Assembly (NCBI RefSeq): GCF_963583255.1
Contig: NC_084809.1
Coordinates: forward strand, 7,363,501 to 7,427,500
Length of the DNA stretch: 64,000 nt
Direction of reading: 5' to 3'
DNA from: Pyrus communis
Lineage: Eukaryota > Streptophyta > Magnoliopsida > Rosales > Rosaceae
The notes under the pieces are model-generated. The model searched no databases, was not told where the DNA came from, and saw nothing but the letters and a program-made list of their open reading frames with translations. This document shows positions 11,251-22,316 of the stretch, piece by piece. Within the stretch, counting starts at the first letter, position 1. Every line of letters begins with the position of its first letter. Both the position numbers and the translations under genes were made by a program.

Positions 11251-11659
11251 TGATCACTTGAGTAACAAGTTCTCGCAACATGAACTAATAAATAAATCAT
11301 GCACTCCAAAAATAACTTGCATAACTAAATCCTAATTAGGGTTTTGGGATCAAAGAGAACAATGGAAGACGTTCGCAAACCTAAAGGCTAAAAGTTATTC
11401 AATTTGGAGATTTTTTAACCATTCATATACATAAAACAAATAAACAGTTCATTATGAAGATGTTACTTGTTACTATAAACATTGATTGGCTTGTCATGAA
11501 TGAATGACTAAAAGATCTCTGAATTGAAGGATTTTTGCAGATATGATTATGATAAAGAGAATAAACAGTTTCGATATGATGTTCGTACAGTGAAGATACG
11601 TTAATCGTAAATGAGGGGACAAGCATTATCCAAAAAGGTGTGTGATAATACTTGTACTC

Positions 11660-12180
11660 CTTGGGAGATGAGCTCATTCTCCCACTTACAAATAGGAGTG
11701 TGCTATCCACACATCCATTTTACTTCTCACACACCCTTGATAATTTATGTCCGTTGATCTTTTTCAATTCATCTGATCCGACGGTTGAAAATTAAAAAGG
11801 TGTGTGAGAAGTAAAATGGGATGTGTGGATATCACACCCTACAAATAAAGCATCTTAACCGTAGAAATTTCATAATCAAAATCGTTCAATTTCTTAATCT
11901 TCATTTGAAAATCATGCCTATAAATATCATTCGAATTAGATATTATTTATTCATCTAAATGTAACAAATAAATCAACATTTTATCATATATATGTTAGTT
12001 GGTACTTACACTGTTAATTTATTTGATACATTTGGATCTAAACGACCTCTGATTCAAATGATTTTCTTGTGGAGATGATTTTAAAATAAAGATTAAAAAA
12101 TTGAAATGTTCCATTTATAAAATTTATACTGTAAAAATTCACTATTTGTAAGTGAAGAAATAAGCTCATTCCAAAAAGCA
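11660..12180. mobile_element. Foldback (MITE-like) element, copy A, with a second MITE nested in it
   Basis: The left arm (CACTTACAAATA, then CAATTTCTTAATCTTCATTT) reappears inverted at 12070-12165. The equivalent in copy B is 15220-15435, where the arms nearly meet because the centre is missing. The arms are about 100 bases long. Confidence 0.65.
11694..11839. mobile_element. 146-bp MITE with a 7-bp target-site duplication
   Basis: Terminal inverted repeats of about 42 bases (left TATCCACACATCC.. with CTTCTCACACACC; right the complement) are flanked on both sides by TACAAAT (11687-11693 and 11840-11846). The matching place in copy B, near 15252-15260, reads CCACTTACAAATAAAG with a single TACAAAT, an empty pre-insertion site. 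Superfamily is uncertain. Confidence 0.9.
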
Positions 12181-12689
12181 AGCACAAGTATTATTCTTCA
12201 CAAAACATATGTAAAAAAAATATGGGGATGAGTGATGAGTCATTGAGTGGTGACAAAAAAGAAATGAAAAAGAAAACCAAACAAGGAGACGATGAAGTCA
12301 ATAAAATGCCGATCTCGATCACTCGAAGACTTGGAAGTCATATGAGTCGTTTGCAGGTAAACATCTCTAGCTAACCTACAAGTCTACCATTAATGTTGTT
12401 GCTAGTTATTGGCATTGGGTATCAGGCAATTGTCTCAGTTGAAGTCAAGCTATTAAGGCCAAATTTGCCTTGTCCCACATGATAAGGCATTGCTAATTAG
12501 TAATTACCATTCATGTTCTTATCATGATAAATACTAAAAATGACATTAAGAAAAAATAGAAATTGCATTTATAATTCAGTAATACAAAAGACCAACACAA
12601 GGGTTACATCAATAGCATCTTAAAAATCTTGAGTTCCTCCGGCCATAGTAACAAATGGGCAACACAAGGGTTGCATCAATAGCATTGAA

Positions 12690-13195
12690 ACCCGAAATTA
12701 CGTACTCCTTTGATGAACAACAATTACTCGTCCCATCTCCTTCTTGCATCCAAGACGCAACTTTTGAATTGAAGAAAGTTAAGGTTCCACCATATGATAA
12801 AACTAATTAACAATATGAGAAGTGGTCAAATTTTTTTAAGCCCTTGCAAGGTTTTCTTTCATCAATGCAGAACTCTTTTATCTTCACATTCTCATACGCC
12901 CCTTCACGTGTGGCAAATATTCAAGCCAAACACGTGGCCAACAAGAATTGGGTGATGTGAAGCACGTGTGGCTATTGGGCCAACCTGCTCTGATACCATG
13001 AAGAAAGTTGAGGTTCCATCATAAAACTAATTGGCAGTATGGGGAGTAGCCCAACCTTTTATAGCCCTTGCAAGGTTTCTCTTTCACCAATACGGGACTC
13101 TTTTACCTTCATATTCTCACTTAGATAAGCAAAAGGATCTAGAGAAGTAGACTTGTTAATCGCAAACCATTCCTTGGATTGCAACATATCGCATA
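12690..13195 (-). pseudogene. RLP relic (N-terminal cap region), copy A, interrupted by a TRIM
   Basis: Minus-strand sequence at 12700-12769 and 13120-13195 aligns with the signal-peptide-proximal and LRR-cap segment of the intact RLP (the part around CCSWDG and FTIDKSAS). It is split by the 350-bp TRIM at 12770-13119. Only some tens of codons remain, with stops and shifts, so it cannot encode a receptor. Confidence 0.75.
12770..13119 (-). mobile_element. TRIM retrotransposon (350 bp) nested in an RLP relic
   Basis: Two direct repeats (12770-12894, 125 bp; 12999-13119, 121 bp) begin TGAAGAAAGTT and end TTCTCA on the plus strand. Next to the right repeat, 12987-12998 reads on the minus strand TGGTATCAGAGC, the classic initiator-tRNA-Met primer-binding site, directly after the LTR. 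A purine-rich tract on the minus strand (AAGGGGCG, about 12897-12904) adjoins the other LTR. The internal region is only about 104 bases with no coding capacity, which defines a TRIM. No clean target-site duplication was found. Confidence 0.88.
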
Positions 13196-13496
13196 TTGTA
13201 CATCTGTATAATTGAATCAGTCGAGTTAGCTAGTGGGTTTAATTCCATGTTTATCACGCTAGCATCTATCTGAGTAAACAAATTTAATTTTGAGATATGA
13301 TACAAACGTCCCTAATTTGTCTATAATATTTTTACAGACACTAAGCCATCTATAAAGTTCGGAAGAAAAAAAAGGTTACATTATGCATGTCTAATTTCAA
13401 TCATACATGTAGTGCTTACATATGTACATGTGTTATATATTACAAACACATGTTATACTAAATTTATTAAAAATCGTTCAACTTGTTTTAATATCA

Positions 13497-13622
13497 TGAA
13501 GAAAGTTGGAGTTCCACCATAAAACCAATTGGCAATATGGGGAGTTGCTCAACCTCTTATAAACTTATGCAAGGTGCTTCCTTCCATCAATGTGGGACTC
13601 TTTCTCAACAATTATCATCTCA
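13497..13622 (-). mobile_element. Diverged solo or truncated LTR of the same TRIM family
   Basis: About 125 bases match the TRIM LTR (TGAAGAAAGTTGGAGTTCC, then GGGACTCTTTCTCA). The 12 bases before it weakly resemble the primer-binding site. No partner LTR lies nearby. Confidence 0.7.
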
Positions 13623-14255
13623 ACAAAATGTTAAATAACCGGATGTGGATCTTCTTTCTATAATATTTTGTGCTCAATATGCATCAGTGTGTCCCTCCAC
13701 AAGAAAACGATTATGTTTCGTGAACATAAACCCTTGCATTTGGAGTTGCCCTCAAGTGTCGAAGAATTCAAATTAGGACATTTATCTGATCTTCACTAGG
13801 AGCATGCTCAACATGCTCACCACACATTTCATGTGCAATGTCAGGTCATGTGTGTGACAAAGTAAATTAACTACCCTCCAACTTATAGTACCGCTCTTTG
13901 TTTGTTGGAACGTGATCGGGATATTCTCCTTTATGTTTATTAATCTACAGAATTGGAACATTTGCAGGCTTGCAATCGAGGATTTTAGTTTTTATTTTAC
14001 AAGTCTACTGGATATTTCCTTTGTAATAGAAATAGACCCTGCTTAGATCGAGCCACACCTTCCTCATACATATCTTAAATTTAATGAAAATTTTAGTTTC
14101 TGATTATAATAAAAGCTGGAAATGCTTGTGTTTTGTCATAAAGAAACCTACTTGTCTTCCCACTTACTATTAACATATCTTCACTTTACAAACATCATAA
14201 TCCGACACCGTTTATTCTCTTTATTATCATCTAAAAATCATATATACAAAACATC
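13623..14255. other. Spacer between duplication copies, nothing recognised
   Basis: A possible degraded retroelement piece (GTGTGTCCCTCC near 13690) has no frame or terminal repeats that I can support. Confidence 0.4.
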
Positions 14256-14534
14256 ATTCAATTCGAAGATCTTTTAACAATTCATATGCATAAAATAAAT
14301 AATAAATAGTTCATTATGAGGATGTTACTTGTTACCAAAATCGTTAATTGGTTTGCCATGAATGAATGATTAAAAGATCTCTGAATTGAAGGACTTTTTG
14401 CATATATGATTATGATAAAGAGAAAGAATGGTTCCGATTATGATGTTCGTACGGTGAAGACGTGAAGATACGTTAATCGTAAATGAGGGACAAGTAAGTT
14501 CTTCCATGGGTCGAACACAAATATTATCCAAAAT

Positions 14535-15190
14535 GTTGGAATTTTGTTGAGTATTTCAAAATACAAATTCATTGCAACCGTTTCTTTTCCTCCCATTCAC
14601 TATGCCATATTATTGTTTTTTATTTGATATTATTGCATGGTCGTTTCATCACTCACTTATAGTCTTATTTCTAGCTAGCCAACTCATTTCATTCATATTA
14701 TAATTGAGAGTTAAATGAGCGAGTTATACATTGTGAAGTGCCATCTTGATGTACCCATTAATTGGGTAATTATATAGTCTAACGTTTTAGACCATTTTGT
14801 TTTCATATAAATATATTCTCATCACTCTTCAAAGTGACATCCTTTGAGTTGTTTACTCGATCTAAGTATTGCGTGTGTATGCTTACAAAGATCATAGGTT
14901 GTTGTATGATGGAGGGTAGGGTGCTATAACCTGTTACACCAAGACATTGTCTTAGATGGGCAAAATCAAGTTAATCAACTCTTAAGGACAGTGAATTTAC
15001 ATGCCTCAACCTAAAATCTTGTTCTAATTAGTGATCGATGAAGAGAGTTCTCTACCTACAAGAGATAAGTATTTTATCATATTTGGTTTGTTATATTTGA
15101 TAAATTGTGGTGATACAATTGTGATATACTAATATTAATTTTATGTGATTTGTTGTAAGAGAAGTAGCATCCGAATCGCCAATATTTCCA
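14535..15190. mobile_element. Insertion private to copy B (possible solo LTR)
   Basis: The sequence is absent from copy A. It starts TGTTGGAATTTTG and contains TATAAATA near 14807. A CA-ending boundary could lie near 15060, but no target-site duplication was identified. Confidence 0.35.
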
Positions 15191-15219
15191 TCACAAAAAA
15201 CTTTATGGCAACACTTATG

Positions 15220-15435
15220 TCCCCCACTTGAGAGATAGCTCATTCTCCCACTTACAAATAAAGTATCTTTCACTGCAAAAATTTCATAATCAGAATCGTT
15301 CAATTTCTTAATCTTCATTTGAAATTTTTTTGTGGAGATGTTTTGTAAATGAAGATTAAGAAATTGAAAGATTCCAATTATAATATTTATCTATTTGTAA
15401 GTGGGAAAATAATCTCATCCCAAAAAGAGAACACA
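15220..15435. mobile_element. Foldback (MITE-like) element, copy B
   Basis: Arms around CACTTACAAATA and TTTCTTAATCTTCATTT at 15245-15325 pair with the inverted copies at 15345-15405. The centre is almost absent, so the element can form one long hairpin. Confidence 0.7.
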
Positions 15436-15974
15436 AGTATTATTCTTCACAAAACAAACCCAGAAAAATATGGGGATGGGTGATGAGTCATTGAGTGGTG
15501 ACAAAAAAGAAATGAAAAAGAAAACCAAATAAGGAGACGATGAAGCCAATAAAATGCCGATCTCGATCACTTGAAAACTTAGAAGTCATATGAGTCGTTT
15601 GCAAGTAAACATCTCTAGCTAGCCTACAAGAGTCTACCATTAGCTAGTCTACAAGAGTTTACCATTAGTTAGACGACAAGTAAACATCTCTAGTTGCTGT
15701 TACTTGTTGGCGTCGCGTATCAGCCAATTGTTCTCAGTTGAAGTCAAGCTATTACGGCCAAATTTGTCTTGTCCCACATGATAAGGCATCGCCAATTAGT
15801 AATTACCATTCATGTTCTTGTCAAGATAAATACTGAAAGTGACATTAAGAAAATATAGAAATTGCATTCATAATTCAATAATACAAAGGACCAACACAAG
15901 GGTTACATCAATAGCATCCAAAAATCTAGAGTTTCTCCGGCCACGGTAACAAGGGGCTAAAGCCCCATCGAAAC

Positions 15975-16140
15975 CCGAAATTACGTACTCCTTTGATGGA
16001 CAACAATTACTCGTCCCTTCTCCTTCTTACGTCCAAGATGCCACCATTGGCTAAACAAAAGAATATGCAGGAGCAGACTTGTTAATCGCAAAACCATTCC
16101 TTGGATTGCAACAAGGCAGAGCACTTATCCATGGAGTCAA
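15975..16140 (-). pseudogene. RLP relic (N-terminal cap region), copy B
   Basis: On the minus strand the conceptual translation keeps PMVASW near a TAG, then TSNCC. The intact RLP has PKVASWAREGDQNQSNCC at this place. At least two in-frame stops are present and nothing C-terminal survives. It is co-oriented with the live RLP. Confidence 0.78.
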
Positions 16141-16498
16141 GTCGATTATTGTACATCCGTATGATTGAAACAGTCGAGCTAGCTAGTAGGTTTAATTCTG
16201 TGTTTATCACGCTAACTTCTATCGGCGTAAGTATTTTCATTCGATCAGTCATCAATCGATTATCACCAGAAATATTCTAGTCATGCTCAACATTCATTCG
16301 AGTCTTACAAATTGTTTTCTGTCCATTTTCAGTACTTATTTTTGGTTGCACAAACAAAATGTAGATTATGCCAACAAAATTTTAATTTTAAGATATGATA
16401 CAAACGTCCCTACTTTGCCTCTAATATTTTACAGACACCAAGCCATTTATAAAGTTTGGAAGAAAAAAAAAAGTTACATTATACATGTTCAATTTCCA

Positions 16499-16540
16499 TA
16501 CTAGCCTTCATGCACATGCCCATGCGTGTGCATAAGGCAT
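16499..16540 (-). other. Helitron-like 3' terminus at the array edge
   Basis: On the minus strand the unit edge reads as a GC-rich hairpin, about 6 bases, then CTAG followed by T. In units 2, 5 and 6 the hairpin is a near-perfect 9-bp stem (GCACGCGC / GCGCGTGC) with an ATGA loop. A hairpin about 10 bases before CTRR-T is the 3' signature of plant Helitrons. Left-edge similarity between array and flank stops precisely here. No canonical 5' TC end or Rep/helicase gene was found. Confidence 0.45.
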
Positions 16541-18821
16541 TTTTGAATCACGGCATGCTATGCGTGACTTACATATTTTAAATGTATTTATATGCGTAAA
16601 TTGACAAACGAAAAGTCAAATATTTGAAGTAAATGAATAATCTTAGATCATACTGGAAGAAACCCCTCATAAATCAATTAAAGTAACTGAATCCATATAA
16701 TAAAAATCAGTCTCTATTGAATTTATATTAAGAATAGAGAAAATAATATTTAATAAACAACTGATTGAATCACATTATTGCTAGTCCATTGTGACGTTAA
16801 GCCCACCCCCTCTCCCTTAGTATAGATAATATCGTTTGTTCAAAGATAAATAAATAAATAAATAAACAACTGATTGAATAACATTATTGCCAGCCCATTG
16901 TGAGGCTAAGCCCACCCTCTCTCCCTTAGTGTAGATAATATCATTTGTTAAAAAAATAAAAAAACAATCATTTGACAATAATCACATTATTATCCGCGTG
17001 CGAAATACTTTTTTTATAACCGGCATTACAGCCTCTTAAGATGAAAATTGCATTATTCCAACTTGGAAATTGCCACTCTTGTTGACTTAAAAAGTAAGTT
17101 GTATGATTTTTCCTCTATTTTAGGTCATGTGTCAATGAGTACCCCACCATTTAGAGTCTAGACAACCCTTTTTCTAATTATTACATTGTTTTGTTAATTT
17201 TAAATGAATGTCTCACTCCATAACTTGAAGACCGTTCTTCAAATAAACATAACACATCAATTAGGATCCTCATATATATAAATAGTTGATTTTTCAAACT
17301 TGTTGAAATTTAATTAGTTCAACTTTCTTATCTTTTGAAATTTCTATGGAAGAATAATCCTCCGGATTCCAAAAAATCTTCTGGTATAGCTAACTGATAC
17401 GACAGTCTTCATTCCTAACTTATATTGTATGCGTGTTGACTGTTGGGTATCCCGGATCCATGAAGTTTCTTGATTCACCAAGCACCCACGCATGTCCAAC
17501 TACAACCAAACTATTGTGTTTAGTTTATGATTCACTAGCCTTCATGCACGCGCATGAGCGCGTGCAGAAGGCATTTTTTTGAATCATGGTATGCTACGCG
17601 TGACTTACATGTTTTAAATGTATTTATATGCGTAAATTGACTAAAGAAAAGTCAATATTTGAAGTAAATGAATAATCTTAGATCATGCTAGAAGAAACTC
17701 CTCATAAATCAATTAAAGCAGCTAAATCTATATAATAAAAATTAGTCTCTATTGAATTTATATTAAGAATAGGAAAAATAATATTTAATAAACAATTGAT
17801 TGAATCACATTATTGCTAGCCTATTGTGATACTAAACCCACCCTCTCCTCCTTAGTGTAGATAATATCGTTTGTTCAAAAAAATAAATAAATAAATAAAC
17901 AACTTATTGAATGACATTATTGCTAGCCCATTGTGAGGCTAAGCTCACCCCCTCCCCCTTAGTGTAGATAATATCATTTGTTAAAAAAATAAAAAAACAA
18001 TCATTTGACAATAATCACATTATTATTCGCGTGCGAAATACCTTTTTTATAACCGGCATTACAGCCTCTTAAGATGAAAATTGCATTATTCCAACTTGGA
18101 ACATGCCACTCTTGTTGACTTAAAAAGTAAACTGTATGATTTTTCCTCTATTTTAGGTCATGTATCAATGAGTACCCCACCATTTAGAGTCTAGACAACC
18201 ATTTTTCTAATTATTACATTGTTTTGTTAATTTTAAATGAATGTCTCACTCCATAACTTAAAGACTGTTCTTCAAATAGACATAACACATCAATCAGGAT
18301 CCTCATATATATATATATAGTTGATTTTTCAAACTTGTTGAAATTTGATTAGTTCAACTTTCTCATCTTTTGAAATTTCTATGGAAGAATAATCCTCCGG
18401 ATGTTAAAAAATCTTTTGGTATAGCTAAATGATATGATAGTCTTCATTCCTAACTTATATTGTATGTGTGTTGACTGTTGGGTATCCCGGATTCATGAAG
18501 TTTCTTGATTCACCAAGCACCCACGCACGTCCAACTACAACCAAACTATTGTGTTTAGTTTATGATTCACTAGCCTTCATGCACGCGCTCAGAAGTCATT
18601 TTTTTGAATCATGGTATGCTACGCGTGACTTACACGTTTTAAATGTATTTATATGCGTAAATTGACTAAAGAAAAGTCAATATTTGAAGTAAATGAATAA
18701 TCTTAGATCATGCTAGAAGAAACCCCTCTTAAATAATTAAAGCAGCTGAATCTATATAATAAAAATCAATCTCTATTGAATTTATATTAAGAATAGGGAA
18801 AATAATATTTAATAAATAATT

Positions 18822-19112
18822 GATTGAATCACATTATTGCTAGCTTATTGTGACGCTAATCCCACCATCTCCCCCTTAGTGTAGATAATATCATTTGTTC
18901 AAAAAAATAAAATAAATAAACAACTGATTGAATGACATTATTGTTAGTTCATTGTGAGGCTAAGCCCACCCTCTCCCCCTTAGTGTAGATAATATCATTT
19001 GTTCAAAAAAAATAAATAAATAAACAACTGATTGAATGACATTATTGCTAGCCCATTGTGAGGCTAAGCACACCCCCTCCCTCTTAGTGTAGATAATATC
19101 ATTTGTTAAAAA
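18822..19112. repeat. Threefold internal sub-repeat (about 100 bp) resembling a SINE tail
   Basis: Three head-to-tail blocks each carry ACATTATTG, then TAGTGTAGATAATATC, then TTTGTT and an A-rich tract. The same tail ends the SINE at 51058-51237 (CTAGCTCATTGTAAGGCTAAG, TATAGATAATATC). Other units have one or two copies. Confidence 0.8.
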
Positions 19113-22100
19113 AATAAAAAAACAATCATTTGACAATAATCACATTATTATCCGCGTGCGAAATACCTTTTTTTATAACCGGCATTACAGCCTCTTAAGA
19201 TGAAAATTGCATTATTCCAACTTGGAACTTGCCACTTTTGTTGACTTAAAAAGTAAGCTGTGTGATTTTTCCTCTATTTTAGGTCATGTGTCAATGAGTA
19301 CCCCACCATTTAGAGTCTAGACAACCCTTTTTCTAATTATTACATTGTTTTGTTAATTTTAAATGAATGTCTCACTCCATAACTTGAATACCGTTCTTCA
19401 AATAAACATAACACATCAATCAGGATCCTCATATATATAAATAGTTGATTTTTCAAACTTATTGAAATTTGATTAGTTCAACTTTCTTATCTTTTGAAAT
19501 TTCTATTGAAGAATAATCCTCCGGATTCCAAAAAATCTTTTGGTATAGCTAACTGATACGACAGTCTTCATTCCTAACTTATATTGTATGCGTGTTGACT
19601 GTTGGGTATCGTGGATCCATGAAGTTTCTTGATTCACCAAGCACCCACGCACGTCCAACTACAACCAAACTATTGTCTTTAGTTTATGATTCACTAGCCT
19701 TCATGCACGCGCTCAGAAGGCATTTTTTTGAATCATGGTATGCTACGCGTGACTTACACGTTTTAAATGTATTTATATGCGTAAATTGACTAAAGAAAAG
19801 TCAATATTTGAAGTAAATGAATAATCTTTGATCATGCTAGAAGAAACCCCTCATAAATAATTAAAGCAGCTGAATCTATATAATAAAAATCAGTCTCTAT
19901 TGAATTTATATTAAGAATAGGGAAAATATCGTGACGCTAAGCCCACCATCTCCTCCTTAGTGTAGATAATATCGTTTGTTCAAAAAAATAAATAAACAAC
20001 TTATTGAATGACATTATTGCTAGCCCATTGTGAGGCTAAGCCCACCCCATCCCCCTTAGTGTTGATAATATCATTTGTTAAAAAAATAAAAAAAAAACAA
20101 TCATTTGACAATAATCACATTATTATTCGCGTGCGAAATACCTTTTTTATAACCGGCATTACAGCCTCTTAAGATGAAAATTGCATTATTCCAACTTGGA
20201 ACTTGCCACTCTTGTTGACTTAAAAAGTAAACGGTATGATTTTTCCTCTATTTTAGGTCATGTGTCAATGAGTACCCCACCATTTAGAGTCTAGACAACC
20301 CTTTTTCTAATTATTACATTGTTTTGTTAATTTTAAATGAATGTCTCACTCCATAACTTGAAGACCGTTCATCAAATAAACATAACACATCAATCAGGAT
20401 CCTCATATATATAAATAGTTGATTTTTCAAACTTGTTGAAATTTGATTAGTTCAACTTTCTCATCTTTTGAAATTTCTATGGAAGAATAATCCTCCGGAT
20501 GCCAAAAAATCTTTTGGTATAGCTAAATGATACGATAGTATTTATTCCTAACTTATATTGTATGTGTGTTGATTGTTGGGTATCCCGGATCCATGAAGTT
20601 TCTTGATTCACCAAGCACCCACGCAACTCCAACTACAACCAAACTATTGTGTTTAGTTTATGATTCACTAGCCTTCATGCACGCGCATGAGCGCATGCAG
20701 AAGGCATTTTTTTGAATCACGGTATGCTACGCGTGACTTACACGTCTTAAATGTATTTATATGCGTAAATTGACTAAAGAAAAGTCAAATATTTGAAGTA
20801 AATGAATAATCTTAGATCATGCTAGAAGAAACCCCTCATAAATCAATTAAAGCAGCTAAATTCGTATAATAAAAATCAGTCTCTATTGAATTTATATTAA
20901 GAATAGAGAAAATAATATTTAATAAACAACTGATTGAATCACATTATTACTAGCACATTGTGACGCTAAGCCCACCCCCTCCCCCTTAGTGTAGATAATA
21001 TCATTTGTTAAAAAAATAAAAATAAAATCATTTGACAATAATCACATTATTATCCGCGTGTGAAATACCTTTTTTATAACCGGCATTACAACCTCTTAAG
21101 ATGAAAATTGCATTATTCCAACTTTGAACTTGCCACTCTTGTTGACTTAAAAAGTAAACTGTATGATTTTTCCTGTATTTTAGGTCATGTATCAATGAGT
21201 ACCCCACCATTTAGAGTCTAGACAACCCTTTTTCTAATTATTACATTGTTTTGTTAATTTTAAATGAATGTCTCACTCCATAACTTGAAGACCGTTCTTC
21301 AAATAAACATAACACATCAATCAGGATCCTCATATATATAAATAGTTGATTTTTCAAACTTGTTGAAATTTGATTAGTTCAACTTTCTCATCTTTTGAAA
21401 TTTCTATGGAAGAATAATCCTCCAGATGCCAAAAAATCTTTTGGTATAGCTAAATGATGCGACAGTCTTCATTCCTAACTTATATTGCATGTGTGTTGAC
21501 TGTTGGGTATCCCGGATCCATGAAGTTTCTTGATTCACCTAGCACCCACGCACGTCCAACTACAACCAAACTATTGTGTTTAGTTTATGATTCACTAGCT
21601 TTCATGCACGCGCATGAGCGCGTGTAAAAGACATTTTTTTGAATCACGATATGCTACGCGTGACTTACACGTTTTAAATATATTTATATGCGTAAATTGA
21701 CTAAAGAAAAGTCAAATATTTGATGTAAATGAATAATCTTAGATCATGCTAGAAGAAACCCCTCATAAATCAATTAAAGCAGCTGAATCCATATAATAAA
21801 ATCGGTCTCTAATGAATTTATATTAAGAATAAAGAAAATAATATTTAATAAACAACTGATTGAATCACATTATTGCTAGCCCATTGTGAGGTTAAGCCCA
21901 CCCCCATCCCCCTTAGGGTAGATAATATCGTTTGTTCAAAAAAAAAAAAAAACTAATTGAATCACATTATTGCTAGCTCATTGTAAGACTAAACTCATCT
22001 CCCTTTCCCTTAGTGTAGATAATATCGTTTGTTCAAAAAAAAAATTATTATTTTGACAACTAATTTAATCACATTATTATCCGCGTGCGAAAGACCTTTT

Positions 22101-22223
22101 TTATACCAGCATTACAACCTCTTAAGATGAAAATTGCATTATTCCAACTTGGAACCTGCCACTCTTATTCCTTAAAGACTTACAAAGTAAACTGTATGAT
22201 TTTTCCTCTGGTGGAAACAATTC

Positions 22224-22316
22224 ATATTATAAATCACACTATAAAGATTTTATATTTTATTATTATTATTATTATTGTAGATATGACCTTTATAATGTGA
22301 TTTACAATATGCACGA
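22224..22316. mobile_element. Small inverted-repeat (MITE-like) element with (TTA)n centre
   Basis: ATTATAAATCACACTATAAAG is mirrored by CTTTATAATGTGATTTACAAT, separated by a TAT/TTA microsatellite at about 22257-22277. The target-site duplication is unclear. Confidence 0.6.

Larger units (their letters stand above)
11396..13412. repeat. Segmental duplication, copy A
   Basis: Long collinear similarity to 14256-16498. Shared landmarks include GAATGAATGA near 11497/14364, TGATGAGTCATTGAGTGGTG near 12227/15483, GGCCAAATTTG near 12459/15757, and the RLP relic. Copy A carries a 146-bp MITE and a TRIM that copy B lacks. Confidence 0.85.
14256..16498. repeat. Segmental duplication, copy B
   Basis: Partner of 11396-13412. 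Copy B has a private insertion of about 650 bases at roughly 14535-15190 and lacks the MITE and TRIM of copy A. It stops exactly where the tandem array begins at 16499. Confidence 0.85.
16499..22208. repeat. Tandem array of about 1-kb units (about 5.6 copies)
   Basis: Units begin at ACTAGCC/ACTAGCT near 16499, 17533, 18569, 19693, 20667 and 21594, so lengths are about 1034, 1036, 1124, 974 and 927 bases plus a last partial unit. All share GCATTACA(G/A)CCTCTTAAG, the GAGTACCCCACCATTTAGAG block and ATGAAGTTTCTTGATTCACC. Length variation follows the copy number (1, 2 or 3) of an internal sub-repeat of about 100 bases. Small open frames starting MLTVGY in two units are copies of the same chance frame. 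No protein domain is seen. Confidence 0.93.

Noticed and set aside
18468..19789. Two 65-residue frames starting MLTVGY
   Set aside because: They are copies of the same chance frame in adjacent array units; other units break it and no start context or domain supports it.
16499..22208. CRISPR-like array or centromeric satellite
   Set aside because: The units are about 1 kb, in a plant genome, without spacer logic. Five or six copies beside genes do not make a centromeric satellite.
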